Positions 42,980 to 54,489 of a stretch of DNA of 64,000 nucleotides are shown piece after piece (the first letter of the stretch is position 1; every line of letters begins with the position of its first letter). The position numbers and the translations under genes were made by a program. The notes under the pieces are model-generated. The model searched no databases. It was not told the origin of the DNA and was given only the letters and a program-made list of their open reading frames with translations. The DNA comes from Duganella sp. sic0402 (GTDB lineage Bacteria > Pseudomonadota > Gammaproteobacteria > Burkholderiales > Burkholderiaceae_D). The stretch is taken from contig NZ_JAHUWK010000008.1 of the NCBI RefSeq assembly GCF_019219065.1, forward strand, positions 186,001-250,000. Reading direction: 5' to 3'.

Positions 42980-43431
42980 AGGCTCAGCGCGCGCGAGGAC
43001 AGTTCGTCATACCATTCATCGGCCAGCACCAGGTAGAACGGCTGGCGATTGTCGGCGCGGCCGAACTCGATGCCGTAGACGCGGTTGTGCGCATACATCC
43101 GATCACCGACCGCAAGCTGCTGACGCTCGAAGGTCGTTTGCGGCAGATCCAGCACCACGCGCTGCGCGGGGTCGTCAGCCTGCATGGTAAGGCGGGCGCG
43201 GCCATCGCGGTCCGGCGTGGCGGCGATGTCGATGATGCGGTACTCCGCGTCCGCCACCTTCTTGTTATTGTTGGAGCTATTGCTGGAGCCCGACAGCGAA
43301 TCGGACACGCTGCCGCTGGACGCCGAGCCGGCACTGGAAGCGGACGACGCAATGCTCTCGGCGTGGCTATTCAGCGACAGGGCCAGTGCACCGGCAACGC
43401 ACATCAATCGCATGGTCAAAGTGATATTCAT
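42976..43431 (-). CDS. Small secreted protein of unknown function with Ser-rich linker
   Basis: 151 residues, not recognised. Signal peptide to about residue 24 (LMCVAGALALSLNSHA), then a Ser/Ala/Gly-rich linker of about 30 residues with SSNSSNNNKK, then a beta-rich domain (EYRIIDIAATPDRDGRARLT, IEFGRADNRQPFYLVLADEW). The stop overlaps the DUF2145 start by 4 bases, so the two are translationally coupled and probably work together in the envelope. Confidence 0.78.
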   Translation of the reverse strand: MNITLTMRLMCVAGALALSLNSHAESIASSASSAGSASSGSVSDSLSGSSNSSNNNKKVADAEYRIIDIAATPDRDGRARLTMQADDPAQRVVLDLPQTTFERQQLAVGDRMYAHNRVYGIEFGRADNRQPFYLVLADEWYDELSSRALSL

Positions 43432-43478
43432 CTACACTTCCTCAACTGGGCAAATAAAACAGTATAAAGGAGAGCGTG

Positions 43479-44066
43479 ATGGCCGCACCCGAAATCAGCT
43501 GCTGGTTCGACTTTGCCAGCAACTACAGCTACCTCAGCGTGCTGCGCCTGGCGCGGCAAAAAGACGTGAGCGTGCAATGGAAGCCCTTTCTGCTCGGGCC
43601 CATCTTCAAGGAGCAGGGCTGGGACAACTCTCCATTCGTGCTGCAAAAGGACAAAGGCGAGTACGTCTGGCGCGACATGCCGCGTGAATGCGCAAAGTAC
43701 CAACTACCATGGAGGCGGCCTTCTGAATTCCCGCGCCGCTCGCTATTGGCTGCACGTGTGGCCTTGCTGGGCGAGCATCAGCCGTGGATGGCCGAATTCT
43801 GCGCCCGCGTCATGCTGGCCAACTTTGAGCACGACGAAGACATCGGCAGCGAACAGGTGATCGCCGCCATCCTCACCAGCATCGGCCTCGACGCGGAAGC
43901 GCTACTCACCGCCGCCCAATCCGACGACAACAAAGCCCGCCTGCGTGCCCGCAACGAAGAAGCCCGCGCCCTGCACATCTTCGGCGCCCCCACCTTCTTC
44001 GTCGGCCCCGAAATGTACTGGGGCAACGACCGCCTGTCCGACGCCTTGGCGCTCGCCAAGCGCTAA
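43479..44066 (+). CDS. DsbA-family 2-hydroxychromene-2-carboxylate isomerase-like protein
   Basis: 195 residues from ATG 43479 with AAAGGAGAG upstream; a GTG three bases earlier is less favoured. Kappa-class GST/HCCA isomerase fold: CWFDFASNYSYLSVL at the N-terminus with Ser in place of Cys, WKPFLLGPIFKEQGWDNSPF and the C-terminal FGAPTFFVGPEMYWGNDRL. Such proteins use glutathione to isomerise chromenes or act on other aromatics; no other aromatic-degradation gene is nearby. Short gap to metH (114 bases). Confidence 0.88.
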   Translation: MAAPEISCWFDFASNYSYLSVLRLARQKDVSVQWKPFLLGPIFKEQGWDNSPFVLQKDKGEYVWRDMPRECAKYQLPWRRPSEFPRRSLLAARVALLGEHQPWMAEFCARVMLANFEHDEDIGSEQVIAAILTSIGLDAEALLTAAQSDDNKARLRARNEEARALHIFGAPTFFVGPEMYWGNDRLSDALALAKR

Positions 44067-44122
44067 AACAGCAGAATGTTGCGGCGATGCAGCAGTTGAC
44101 TGAAGCTTGTTCAGCGATGCCG

Positions 44123-44128
44123 TATAAT
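44123..44128 (+). promoter_or_regulatory. Putative -10 box for metH
   Basis: TATAAT 53-58 bases before the metH ATG. The best upstream hexamer, TTGACT, is 21 bases away, too far for sigma-70; TGAAGC at 16 bases is weak. The leader has no cobalamin or SAM riboswitch that I can recognise: too short and no long stems. Confidence 0.4.
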
Positions 44129-44180
44129 CTCAGACCGCCCTTTTGCTCCGGCGCACTTCCTTTTATCCCTGAGATATCAA

Positions 44181-47969
<3,789 letters not shown>

Positions 47970-47974
47970 TTGTC

Positions 47975-48349
47975 CTAATCGAGCGGCGGGACTGCGCCTT
48001 CCGCCAGCGTCTTCAGCAGGCGCGCGCGGCGGCGCTCCAGATCGGCGATCTGTTGTTCGATCGAAGCCAGCCGCTTGCGCTGCGCCTCGGTGGTCTGGCT
48101 GCAAACGGCGGCGCCCTCGATCATGCGCATGCAATCCGGGAAGGAGCGGATTTCCTCCAGGCTGAAGCCAGTCGCAATCATGCGCTGGATCTGGCGCACC
48201 TGCGTCACCGCTGACGGCGGAAACATGCGATAGCCATTGCCGCCCCGTTGCGACGTCAGCAAGCCATGTTCGTCGTAGTGGCGGATCGAGCGCACGCTGG
48301 CGCCGGTGGCGGCGGCCAGCTTGCCGATGGTGAGTGCCTGGTTTTCCAT
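47975..48349 (-). CDS. MerR-family transcriptional regulator
   Basis: 124 residues from ATG 48349; ATGs 9 and 12 bases upstream are possible since no ribosome site distinguishes them. HTH starts LTIGKLAAATGASVRSIRHY with GYRMFPPSAVTQV; coiled coil near the end (IEQQIADLERRRARLLKTL). Cysteines at about residues 73 and 83 (FPDCMRM, AAVCSQTTE) are candidate sensors. Divergent from the alpha/beta hydrolase, with a palindromic promoter between. Confidence 0.9.
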   Translation of the reverse strand: MENQALTIGKLAAATGASVRSIRHYDEHGLLTSQRGGNGYRMFPPSAVTQVRQIQRMIATGFSLEEIRSFPDCMRMIEGAAVCSQTTEAQRKRLASIEQQIADLERRRARLLKTLAEGAVPPLD

Positions 48350-48374
48350 GCCGGACATCATAGCATTTTTTCGC

Positions 48375-48405
48375 TTGACCCTCACACTGGTGTCAGGGTT
48401 CACAC
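48375..48405 (+). promoter_or_regulatory. MerR-type operator upstream of alpha/beta hydrolase
   Basis: A near-perfect 20-base dyad (CCCTCACACT / GGTGTCAGGG, 48379-48398; 16 of 20 positions symmetric) sits directly behind a -35 TTGACC (48375-48380). The expected -10 after 19 bases reads TCACAC, a weak match, as in activator-dependent MerR promoters. The hydrolase ATG is 30 bases downstream. Confidence 0.75.
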
Positions 48406-48434
48406 TGAAGGCTCATATTATCCATGGAGCTTTT

Positions 48435-49316
48435 ATGTTCACCATCAAACTACGACGCCTGTTGGCCGTACTGCTGCTGGCTACCGTGCTGCAAGCGCAG
48501 GCGCGCGACTATACCGCCACCGCGCCTGACGGCGTCACCCTCGCCGTGCAGGAAAGCGGCAATCCGGACGGTATGCCGGTCATCTTTATCCACGGCCTGT
48601 TGGGCAGCCGGCTTAACTGGTCGGAACAGCTGGCCAGCCCGCAATTGCAAGGCTATCGCCTGATCACCTACGACTTGCGCGGCCACGGCCTGTCAGCCAA
48701 GCCGGCTGGTACGCAGGCCTATAGCGACGGCCGCCGCTGGGCCGACGATCTGCGCGCCGTCATACAGGCCGCCAATGCGCGCAAGCCGGTGCTGGTGGGA
48801 TGGTCGCTGGGTGGTGCAGTCATTTCAAATTATCTGGCCGCGTATGGCGACCAGGACCTCGCCGCTGCGGTGTACGTGGATGGCGTGATTGAGTTGGCGC
48901 CCGAGCAGATCACCGCGCATCCGGACATCTACCGCGACCTGATCTCAAACGACCTGCGCACGCATCTGGACGCCATCAATACCTTCCTGCGCCTGTGCTT
49001 CCAGACGCCGCCGGCGGTGCCGGTGTTGGAGCGCCTGCTGGCCAATGCGGCGATGGCGTCGTGGGATATGCAGCGCGGCGTGCAATCGATGACGGTGCCG
49101 GCGGACCAAGGCCTGCGCGCCGCCAGCGTGCCGCTGTTGCTACTTTATGGCGAGCAGGATGCGCTGGTGCGTCCCGGGCCGTCGATTGCGCGCGCAGTGG
49201 CGCTGAATCCGGGCATACACGTCAAGCGATACGCACAGTCCGGCCATGCTCCGTTTCTGGAAGAAGCGCAGCGCTTCAATCAGGACCTGGCCGCGTTTAT
49301 CGCTCAGCTGCGCTGA
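48435..49316 (+). CDS. Alpha/beta fold hydrolase, secreted
   Basis: 293 residues from ATG 48435 with ATGGAGC upstream. A signal peptide is likely (LLAVLLLATVLQAQARDY). Oxyanion loop HGLLGSRLNW; nucleophile elbow GWSLGG (about S126), acid in LLLLYGEQDALV and histidine in YAQSGHAPFLEE. The substrate is not readable; esterase, lipase or haloperoxidase-like activity are all possible. Regulated presumably by the divergent MerR gene. Convergent with the ABC permease, whose 3' end overlaps by 13 bases. Confidence 0.9.
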   Translation: MFTIKLRRLLAVLLLATVLQAQARDYTATAPDGVTLAVQESGNPDGMPVIFIHGLLGSRLNWSEQLASPQLQGYRLITYDLRGHGLSAKPAGTQAYSDGRRWADDLRAVIQAANARKPVLVGWSLGGAVISNYLAAYGDQDLAAAVYVDGVIELAPEQITAHPDIYRDLISNDLRTHLDAINTFLRLCFQTPPAVPVLERLLANAAMASWDMQRGVQSMTVPADQGLRAASVPLLLLYGEQDALVRPGPSIARAVALNPGIHVKRYAQSGHAPFLEEAQRFNQDLAAFIAQLR

Positions 49317-50608
49317 TCCTTGAGGAATTTGGCGACCGCCAGGCCGCCGAAGACCAGCGAGAATCCCAGCTGCACCGCCATCGGCAGCAGCGCGCCTTCC
49401 AGTCCCAGGCCGCGCCAGGTGACGGCGTCCAGGCCGTCGATGGCCCAGCGCGTCGGCACCGCCAGCGTCAGCGTCTGCATCCACTCGGGGAAGATGAAGG
49501 ATGGTACCCAGGCGCCGCCCAGCATCACCAGGATCAGCGTGGCGAAGACGGCGATGCCGCGCGCCGCTTCGGGCGTCTTGCCAAAGGCGGCAATGAATAG
49601 TCCAAACGCCGCCGTCATGAAGCCGAAGCACACCACCAGTCCGAAGAAGCCCGCGAAGCTGGAGATCTGCACCTTGAAGATCAGCATGGCACAGGCGAAC
49701 ATCGCGCACATCAGGCAAGTGGCGATGATGGCGCCGGAAATGGCGCGTCCCATCAGCACCGTGGTCAGCGACACCGGCGCCGCCAGCAGGCGGTTCCAGA
49801 TGCCCAGTTGGCGCGCCAGCAGGATGCCGATGCCCATGTCGATGCCCATGAACAGAATGAACTGCACGCCCATGCCGGCGAAGGAGTGTGCGTAGCCATT
49901 GTATTTGGGGCCGCTGCTCAGCGCTTGGTCGCCGGTGGTGAACGGCACGCTCATGCCAGCCGGCGCATCGCCCGGCGCGCTGGCGGCGGAAGCGGAAGCC
50001 GCAGCAGGAGCGGCGGCAAGCTGGTCCTGGTATTTTTTCAGGCTGGAGAGGAACTCCCCCAACTGGGCCTGTTGTGTCGTGCGGCGAGCGGCTGCTGGCA
50101 GCTCGGCCAGATAGCGCTCGGTGGTCTGGTTACCTTGCGGGCCCATCACCGTGGCGCTGGTCACCTGCATTACATGCTGCGTCAACAGCCCTTTCACCAT
50201 CGCCAGCACCGTCGATTGCGAGGGGTCGTAATACACCGGCAGCGCGGGCTTGTCGCGGCCGCCGAATAGTGCGTCTGCGGCGCGCTCGCCAAAGTCAGCC
50301 GGGATCACCACCGCCACCGGCAGCTTGCCGGCACGGACTTTGGCTTGCGCTTCGTCGGCGCTCAAATCGATGATGCGCAGCGTCTCGTCCGCCTTCAGGC
50401 CGGCGGCGATTTTCTGGCCGATGGCCGACTGGTCCTGCACCACCAGGCCAACATCGATCTTGCTGGTATTCGAGGCGCCGCTGCCGCCAAACAGCGAGCC
50501 AAAGAACGCCGCCAGCACCACCGGCATCAGCAGGTGCAGCATCAGCGCGCGCTTGTCGTGCAGGTAGCGGATCAGGTCTTTGCGGATCAGGGCGATCAAT
50601 GCGGTCAT
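49304..50608 (-). CDS. ABC-2 type exporter permease
   Basis: 434 residues. One membrane helix near the N-terminus (LMLHLLMPVVLAAFFGSLFG), an extracytoplasmic region of about 220 residues that carries a run of Ala/Ser, then five helices (FILFMGIDMGIGILLARQLG starts the set). Typical of YhiH/DrrB-like exporters. The ATPase gene is 9 bases upstream, so the two form one transporter. Substrate unknown; drug or lipid export is typical of the family. Confidence 0.9.
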   Translation of the reverse strand: MTALIALIRKDLIRYLHDKRALMLHLLMPVVLAAFFGSLFGGSGASNTSKIDVGLVVQDQSAIGQKIAAGLKADETLRIIDLSADEAQAKVRAGKLPVAVVIPADFGERAADALFGGRDKPALPVYYDPSQSTVLAMVKGLLTQHVMQVTSATVMGPQGNQTTERYLAELPAAARRTTQQAQLGEFLSSLKKYQDQLAAAPAAASASAASAPGDAPAGMSVPFTTGDQALSSGPKYNGYAHSFAGMGVQFILFMGIDMGIGILLARQLGIWNRLLAAPVSLTTVLMGRAISGAIIATCLMCAMFACAMLIFKVQISSFAGFFGLVVCFGFMTAAFGLFIAAFGKTPEAARGIAVFATLILVMLGGAWVPSFIFPEWMQTLTLAVPTRWAIDGLDAVTWRGLGLEGALLPMAVQLGFSLVFGGLAVAKFLKDQRS

Positions 50609-50617
50609 GCTGTGCTC

Positions 50618-51550
50618 TCAGTCGCGCAGGCTGCGGCCGGTAAGGTTGAGGAAGATGTTTTCCAGCGAGGTGCGGGCGGTGGAGAAATGCAGCAGCGGGT
50701 TGCCCTGCCCGCTGAGCCAGGCCAGCACCGGTGCGGCGTGCGCAGTGTCCAGCAGTGCGATACTCAGGCTTGCGCCATTGTGCTCCACGCCCTTCACGCC
50801 CTCCAGCGACTGCACGCCGGACAGCAGCGCGGCCGATGGCTCGCCGGCCAGCTCCACCTGCAACGCGGCTTGCGCAGGCAGGCGCTGGTACAGCGCGGCT
50901 GGCGTTTCGTCGGCCAGCACCTTGCCATGGTCGATGATCACGATGTGGTCGGCCAGCCGCTCCACTTCCTCCATGTAGTGGCTGGTGTAGATCAGCGAAC
51001 GCCCCTGCGCCTGCAAGGCTTCCAGCGTGTCGAAGATGGCGTTGCGGCTTTGCGGATCGACACCCACGGTGGGCTCGTCGAGGATCAGCAACTGCGGCTC
51101 ATGCAGCAAGGCGGCAGCGATGTTGAGGCGGCGCTTCATGCCGCCGGAAAAACTCGATGGCAGATCCGCCGCGCGGTCAGCCAGGTTGACCAGCGCCAGC
51201 GCCTGCGCACAGCGCTCCTTCAAGCGCGCGCCGCTCAGACCATACAGTGCGCCGAACAAGCGCAGGTTTTCCAGCGCCGACAAATCCTCGTACAGCGCCA
51301 GGTCCTGCGGCACAAAGCCGATCTTCTGCTTGGCCGCGCTGGCGCCCTGCCCGATCACCTCGCCGTCGAGCGTGATGCTGCCGCCATCGGCGCGCAGCAG
51401 GCCGCAGATCATGCTGACAGTGGTGGATTTTCCGGCGCCATTCGGCCCGATCAGGCCGACCGTCTGGCCGCGCCGTACGCTGAAGGACACGCCGTCAACC
51501 GCCTTGCGCGCGCCGTAGGATTTACACACCTGCTCCACATTCAGTAACAA
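50618..51550 (-). CDS. ABC transporter ATP-binding protein with TTG start
   Basis: 310 residues from TTG 51550. The start is fixed by CGGAGG five bases upstream and by homology beginning LLNVEQVCKSYGARKAVDG; no ATG lies near. Walker A LIGPNGAGKSTTVSMI, signature SFSGGMKRRLNIAA, Walker B LLILDEPTVGVDPQ and H-loop YTSHYMEEVE. Partner of the downstream permease. The rare start codon suggests low translation of the ATPase. Confidence 0.92.
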   Translation of the reverse strand: MLLNVEQVCKSYGARKAVDGVSFSVRRGQTVGLIGPNGAGKSTTVSMICGLLRADGGSITLDGEVIGQGASAAKQKIGFVPQDLALYEDLSALENLRLFGALYGLSGARLKERCAQALALVNLADRAADLPSSFSGGMKRRLNIAAALLHEPQLLILDEPTVGVDPQSRNAIFDTLEALQAQGRSLIYTSHYMEEVERLADHIVIIDHGKVLADETPAALYQRLPAQAALQVELAGEPSAALLSGVQSLEGVKGVEHNGASLSIALLDTAHAAPVLAWLSGQGNPLLHFSTARTSLENIFLNLTGRSLRD

Positions 51551-51577
51551 CAGCGCCTCCGGTGAAATGGGAATTTT

Positions 51578-52858
51578 TTACAGCGCGTAGCGCACCACGT
51601 TGTCGCTCCATTCGAAGGCCGCCATCTCCAGCTCCAGCAGCTCCTCGGTGCTCATGGCCAGGTCGCGCAATGCCGGCACGATGTGGCTGTCCATGTCTTC
51701 GATACGCTCGATGCACTCGACCAGCTTGAGCAGGTCGCCATAGAAACCATCGCGATGCAGCAGCGCCTGGCAGACCTCGTCGCTGACCGGTATCTGCTTG
51801 AGGATTTCCACCATCTGTATGCCAAACAAGGTATCCATCAGCGACATGATGCCGACCGTGAAGGCGATGTCGGCCACTTCGCGCTGGTTGTGGCGCATCT
51901 TGCCGGCCAGCAGCTCCAGCAGACGGCCACGGGTGGTGGCCAGCATCAGCAGCGGCGTCATGCTGTGGCCGCGCTTGCTCGGTTCGGCGTACAGCATGAT
52001 TTGCAGCCAGCGCTGCAACTGGCGGCGGCCGAGGATGGTCAAGGCCTGGCTCAGCGAATCGATGCGCTGTCGTGCGCCCACGGCCGGCGTGTTCACCAGC
52101 CGCAGCAGGTTCAGCGCCAGCGACACGTCGCGCTTGATGGCGCGTTCGATTTCCTGGTTTTCCGCATCCGAGGTCACCAGCGTCATCAGTTCCATCACCG
52201 CCAGTTGCGACGGCGACAGCTTCTTGCCGCTCATGATGACCGGCTTGGCAAAGTAATAGCCCTGGAAGTAATCGAAGCCCAGATCCAGGCAGTTCTTGAA
52301 TTCCTCGCGCGTTTCGACTTTTTCCGCCACCAGCTTTTTCTTGTCCAGGCGGAAGCGCGGCGCCAGCTTGGTCAGCGTCGACAACGGGGTATTGCGCATG
52401 TCCATTTTGACGTAATCGACCAGCGGCAGCAGCGCCAGCACATCCTCAGTCTCGCCGGTCACATCATCCAGCGCGAAGCGGAAGCCGTGGCTGGCCAGCT
52501 CGCGCACGCGCGCCAGCACCTCGGGCGTGGCCTTGATGGTGTTGATGATTTCCAGCACCACCTTTTCGCGCGGCAGGAAGGAGAAGATATCGCTCATCAA
52601 CACCTTAGCGTCGACGTTGACAAAGCCAAGCGCGTCGCCGATGGTCTTTTCCAGGCCCAGTTGCGACGCATGGGCGATCACCGCCGCCGTCGCGTTCAGG
52701 TCGTTGGTGACGTGGGCCGGCCCGACAGGCGCGTTGCGGAACAGCAACTCATAGCCGAAGAGTGCCTGGTTGCGGTCCAGGATGGGCTGGCGCCCCAGGT
52801 AGAACTCGCGCACACGCAAGTTCTCAGGAGCACGGTCATTGAAGGTCAGATCGATCAT
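51578..52858 (-). CDS. EAL/HDOD domain signalling protein (YuxH-like)
   Basis: 426 residues. N-terminal EAL domain with degenerate motifs: YELLFRN in place of EALLR, LEIINT in place of LEITE, DDVTGE in place of DDFG and AEKVET in place of AEGVE. The two acidic DD residues and YYFAKP remain, but the catalytic set is not complete, so it probably binds but does not cut cyclic-di-GMP. The C-terminal HDOD domain starts about residue 210 (LAVMELMTLVTSDAENQEIE). HDOD proteins act in signalling without phosphohydrolase activity. A near-match to a flagellar sigma-28 promoter lies upstream. Confidence 0.9.
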   Translation of the reverse strand: MIDLTFNDRAPENLRVREFYLGRQPILDRNQALFGYELLFRNAPVGPAHVTNDLNATAAVIAHASQLGLEKTIGDALGFVNVDAKVLMSDIFSFLPREKVVLEIINTIKATPEVLARVRELASHGFRFALDDVTGETEDVLALLPLVDYVKMDMRNTPLSTLTKLAPRFRLDKKKLVAEKVETREEFKNCLDLGFDYFQGYYFAKPVIMSGKKLSPSQLAVMELMTLVTSDAENQEIERAIKRDVSLALNLLRLVNTPAVGARQRIDSLSQALTILGRRQLQRWLQIMLYAEPSKRGHSMTPLLMLATTRGRLLELLAGKMRHNQREVADIAFTVGIMSLMDTLFGIQMVEILKQIPVSDEVCQALLHRDGFYGDLLKLVECIERIEDMDSHIVPALRDLAMSTEELLELEMAAFEWSDNVVRYAL

Positions 52859-52877
52859 GCTACTATTTTGACATCAA

Positions 52878-52903
52878 TGATCGGCCGTGTCGCAAAATAT
52901 TTA
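52878..52903 (-). promoter_or_regulatory. Possible sigma-28-like promoter for EAL/HDOD gene
   Basis: On the minus strand TAAA (52903-52900), 14 bases, then GCCGATCA (52885-52878). The FliA consensus is TAAA, about 15 bases, then GCCGATAA, so this is close but one base short and with one change in the second half. The ATG is 20 bases downstream. Suggestive only. Confidence 0.4.
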
Positions 52904-53668
52904 GGCGACGGGGCAGCCGTCAATGAACAGCTTCAGCTCGCCCGGCAGAAAAGCGCTCCACTGCTCATTGGTGGTCAGCGGCTGGGTGACGATGATGGCG
53001 ACGCGGTCATTCGGCGTCGTTACTTGAGAGAAATCCACACTGACATCTTCGTCCGACAGCTTGGCGGTATCGAACGGATGCTGGCGCACCAGATAGAACA
53101 GATGGGTGGAACAGTGGGCAAATAGCTCGCCGCCCGACGACAGCAGCATATTGAAAGTGCCGTGGGTAGCGATTTCATGCGCCAGCCCGCTCAGCACCGA
53201 ACGCAATTCTTCCAGCGCCGGGCGCTGCTCGCCAAAACGCGCGCGCAACTGCTGCAGGATGTAGCAGAAGGCCCGTTCGCTATCGGTGGTGCCAACCGGG
53301 CGGAACGCGCCATTCAGCAGCGGATGAAATTCCTTCAGATCGCCATTGTGGGCGAACACCCAGTATTGCCCCCACAGCTCACGCACGAAGGGGTGGCAAT
53401 TCTCCAGCATCACCTGACCCTGCGTGGCTTTGCGGATGTGGGCAATGACATTGGTGGATTTGATCGGATAGCGCTTGATCAGCTCGGCGATCGGCGAGGC
53501 GATAGCCGCCTGGTGATCGACGAAATGGCGCACGCCGGCGCCCTCGAAAAAGGCGATGCCCCAGCCGTCGTGGTGGGTGTCGGTGTGGCCGCCGCGCATG
53601 GCGAAGCCGGTAAAGCTGAACACAATGTCAGTCGGGACATTGCAGTTCATTCCTAGAAGTTGGCACAT
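52901..53668 (-). CDS. yafJ: Class II glutamine amidotransferase (YafJ type)
   Basis: 255 residues. Ntn-type amidotransferase: after removal of Met1 the nucleophile is C2 (MCQLLGMNCN), which fixes the start at ATG 53668. RGGHTDTHHDGWGIAF and VFAHNGDLKEF are the other family signatures. No acceptor domain or partner enzyme is visible, so its substrate is unknown. No ribosome site precedes the ATG; a -10 box ends exactly 6 bases upstream, so the mRNA may be leaderless. The start codon lies inside a perfect inverted repeat. Confidence 0.93.
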   Translation of the reverse strand: MCQLLGMNCNVPTDIVFSFTGFAMRGGHTDTHHDGWGIAFFEGAGVRHFVDHQAAIASPIAELIKRYPIKSTNVIAHIRKATQGQVMLENCHPFVRELWGQYWVFAHNGDLKEFHPLLNGAFRPVGTTDSERAFCYILQQLRARFGEQRPALEELRSVLSGLAHEIATHGTFNMLLSSGGELFAHCSTHLFYLVRQHPFDTAKLSDEDVSVDFSQVTTPNDRVAIIVTQPLTTNEQWSAFLPGELKLFIDGCPVA

Positions 53669-53695
53669 GGCGTGATTATAACCACGCCATGTGCC
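53662..53695 (-). promoter_or_regulatory. Palindromic leaderless promoter of yafJ
   Basis: Inverted repeat GGCACATGGCGTG / CACGCCATGTGCC (13 bp, perfect) with an 8-base loop. On the minus strand the loop supplies TATAAT (53680-53675). The initiator ATG A at 53668 falls exactly where +1 is expected for that -10 box. No Shine-Dalgarno sequence is present, and no strong -35 is seen. No T run follows, so it is not a terminator. Confidence 0.7.
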
Positions 53696-53707
53696 CGCAG
53701 GCCGGAT

Positions 53708-53965
53708 TTAATGCAGCAGCACCGGTTGACTCATGATGGCGTCGTAACTGCCGAGGAATTCATCGATTTCGGCCATGGTTGGCTCGCCGGCGATCAACTG
53801 GTTGACGTCGCGGCGGAAGTTCTGCGCCAGCACGCCGGCGATGAAGATTTCGCGCTTGCCGCCTTTGTCGACAATTTCATAGCCGCCGAAGCGCAGGGCG
53901 TCCAGGTTGCGGTCCGCGCCGAATTCGACAACACTGTATTGCTCGCTGTTGTAGATGAGGTTCAT
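53708..53965 (-). CDS. DUF3567 family protein
   Basis: 85 residues. Starts MNLIYNSEQYSVVEFGADRN and contains LRFGGYEIVDKGGKREIFIA, the pattern of the DUF3567 family, found almost only in betaproteobacteria. No membrane helix or signal peptide. Function unknown. A good AAAGGAAGC site precedes the ATG. It lies 39 bases upstream of yafJ. Confidence 0.85.
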   Translation of the reverse strand: MNLIYNSEQYSVVEFGADRNLDALRFGGYEIVDKGGKREIFIAGVLAQNFRRDVNQLIAGEPTMAEIDEFLGSYDAIMSQPVLLH

Positions 53966-54065
53966 TTTGCTTCCTTTCTCAAGGGGCGAAACACCTGCGT
54001 TTGCGCCGTCAACCTGTAAATAGGGTCGAAAACGGGGCTTTTCAAGGCCAATCAGCGGGCTGGGG

Positions 54066-54485
54066 CTAGGCCGCGATGCCGTCTTGCAGTTCCAGCAAGG
54101 CCCCGTAGGGCGCCTCGGACAGCCAGGAACGCAGCTGTTCCAGGTGCTCGGCAGAGGCTAGGCTAATGTAGAGCCGCGCGGGAGGACGGCGCAGCACACG
54201 GTTTAATGTTACTCGCAAAATCAGATTGCCGCTGCAATGCAGGCAGCCTGGGGCAATACGCAACACTTGCGGCACGGTATCGAATGGGAATGGGCCGTCA
54301 GCCGGGTCAAAGGCCAGGGCCGAACCGCCGTCCGACAAGCCCTCCAGAATGATGACGCTGGCCCCCTCTTTAGACAGATGGGCCGCGATGGCCGCCTCGC
54401 GCGCGCCGGCGCGGGGGCCGGTGACCAGCCAGACCGGCACCGGCGGCCGGTGATGGGCGGCGCCGGCGTCGCTGGATGCCGTCAC
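54066..54485 (-). CDS. Degenerate CobW-like protein
   Basis: 139 residues. Resembles part of a CobW/COG0523 nucleotide-binding domain: VWLVTGPRAGAREAAIAAHL where the P-loop should be, and GCLHCSGNLILRVTLNRVLR where COG0523 proteins have their CxCC metal motif (here CLHC). The Walker A lysine and much of the G domain are missing, so GTPase activity is unlikely. It begins 4 bases after the ntrX-like stop, so it is in the rsmB-ntrYX operon. It could be a domain relic or a metal-binding remnant. Confidence 0.72.
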   Translation of the reverse strand: MTASSDAGAAHHRPPVPVWLVTGPRAGAREAAIAAHLSKEGASVIILEGLSDGGSALAFDPADGPFPFDTVPQVLRIAPGCLHCSGNLILRVTLNRVLRRPPARLYISLASAEHLEQLRSWLSEAPYGALLELQDGIAA

Positions 54486-54489
54486 GGGA

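Noticed and set aside
44067..44180. Cobalamin or SAM riboswitch before metH
   Set aside because: The 114-base leader is too short and has no long stem series; no B12 box sequence was seen.
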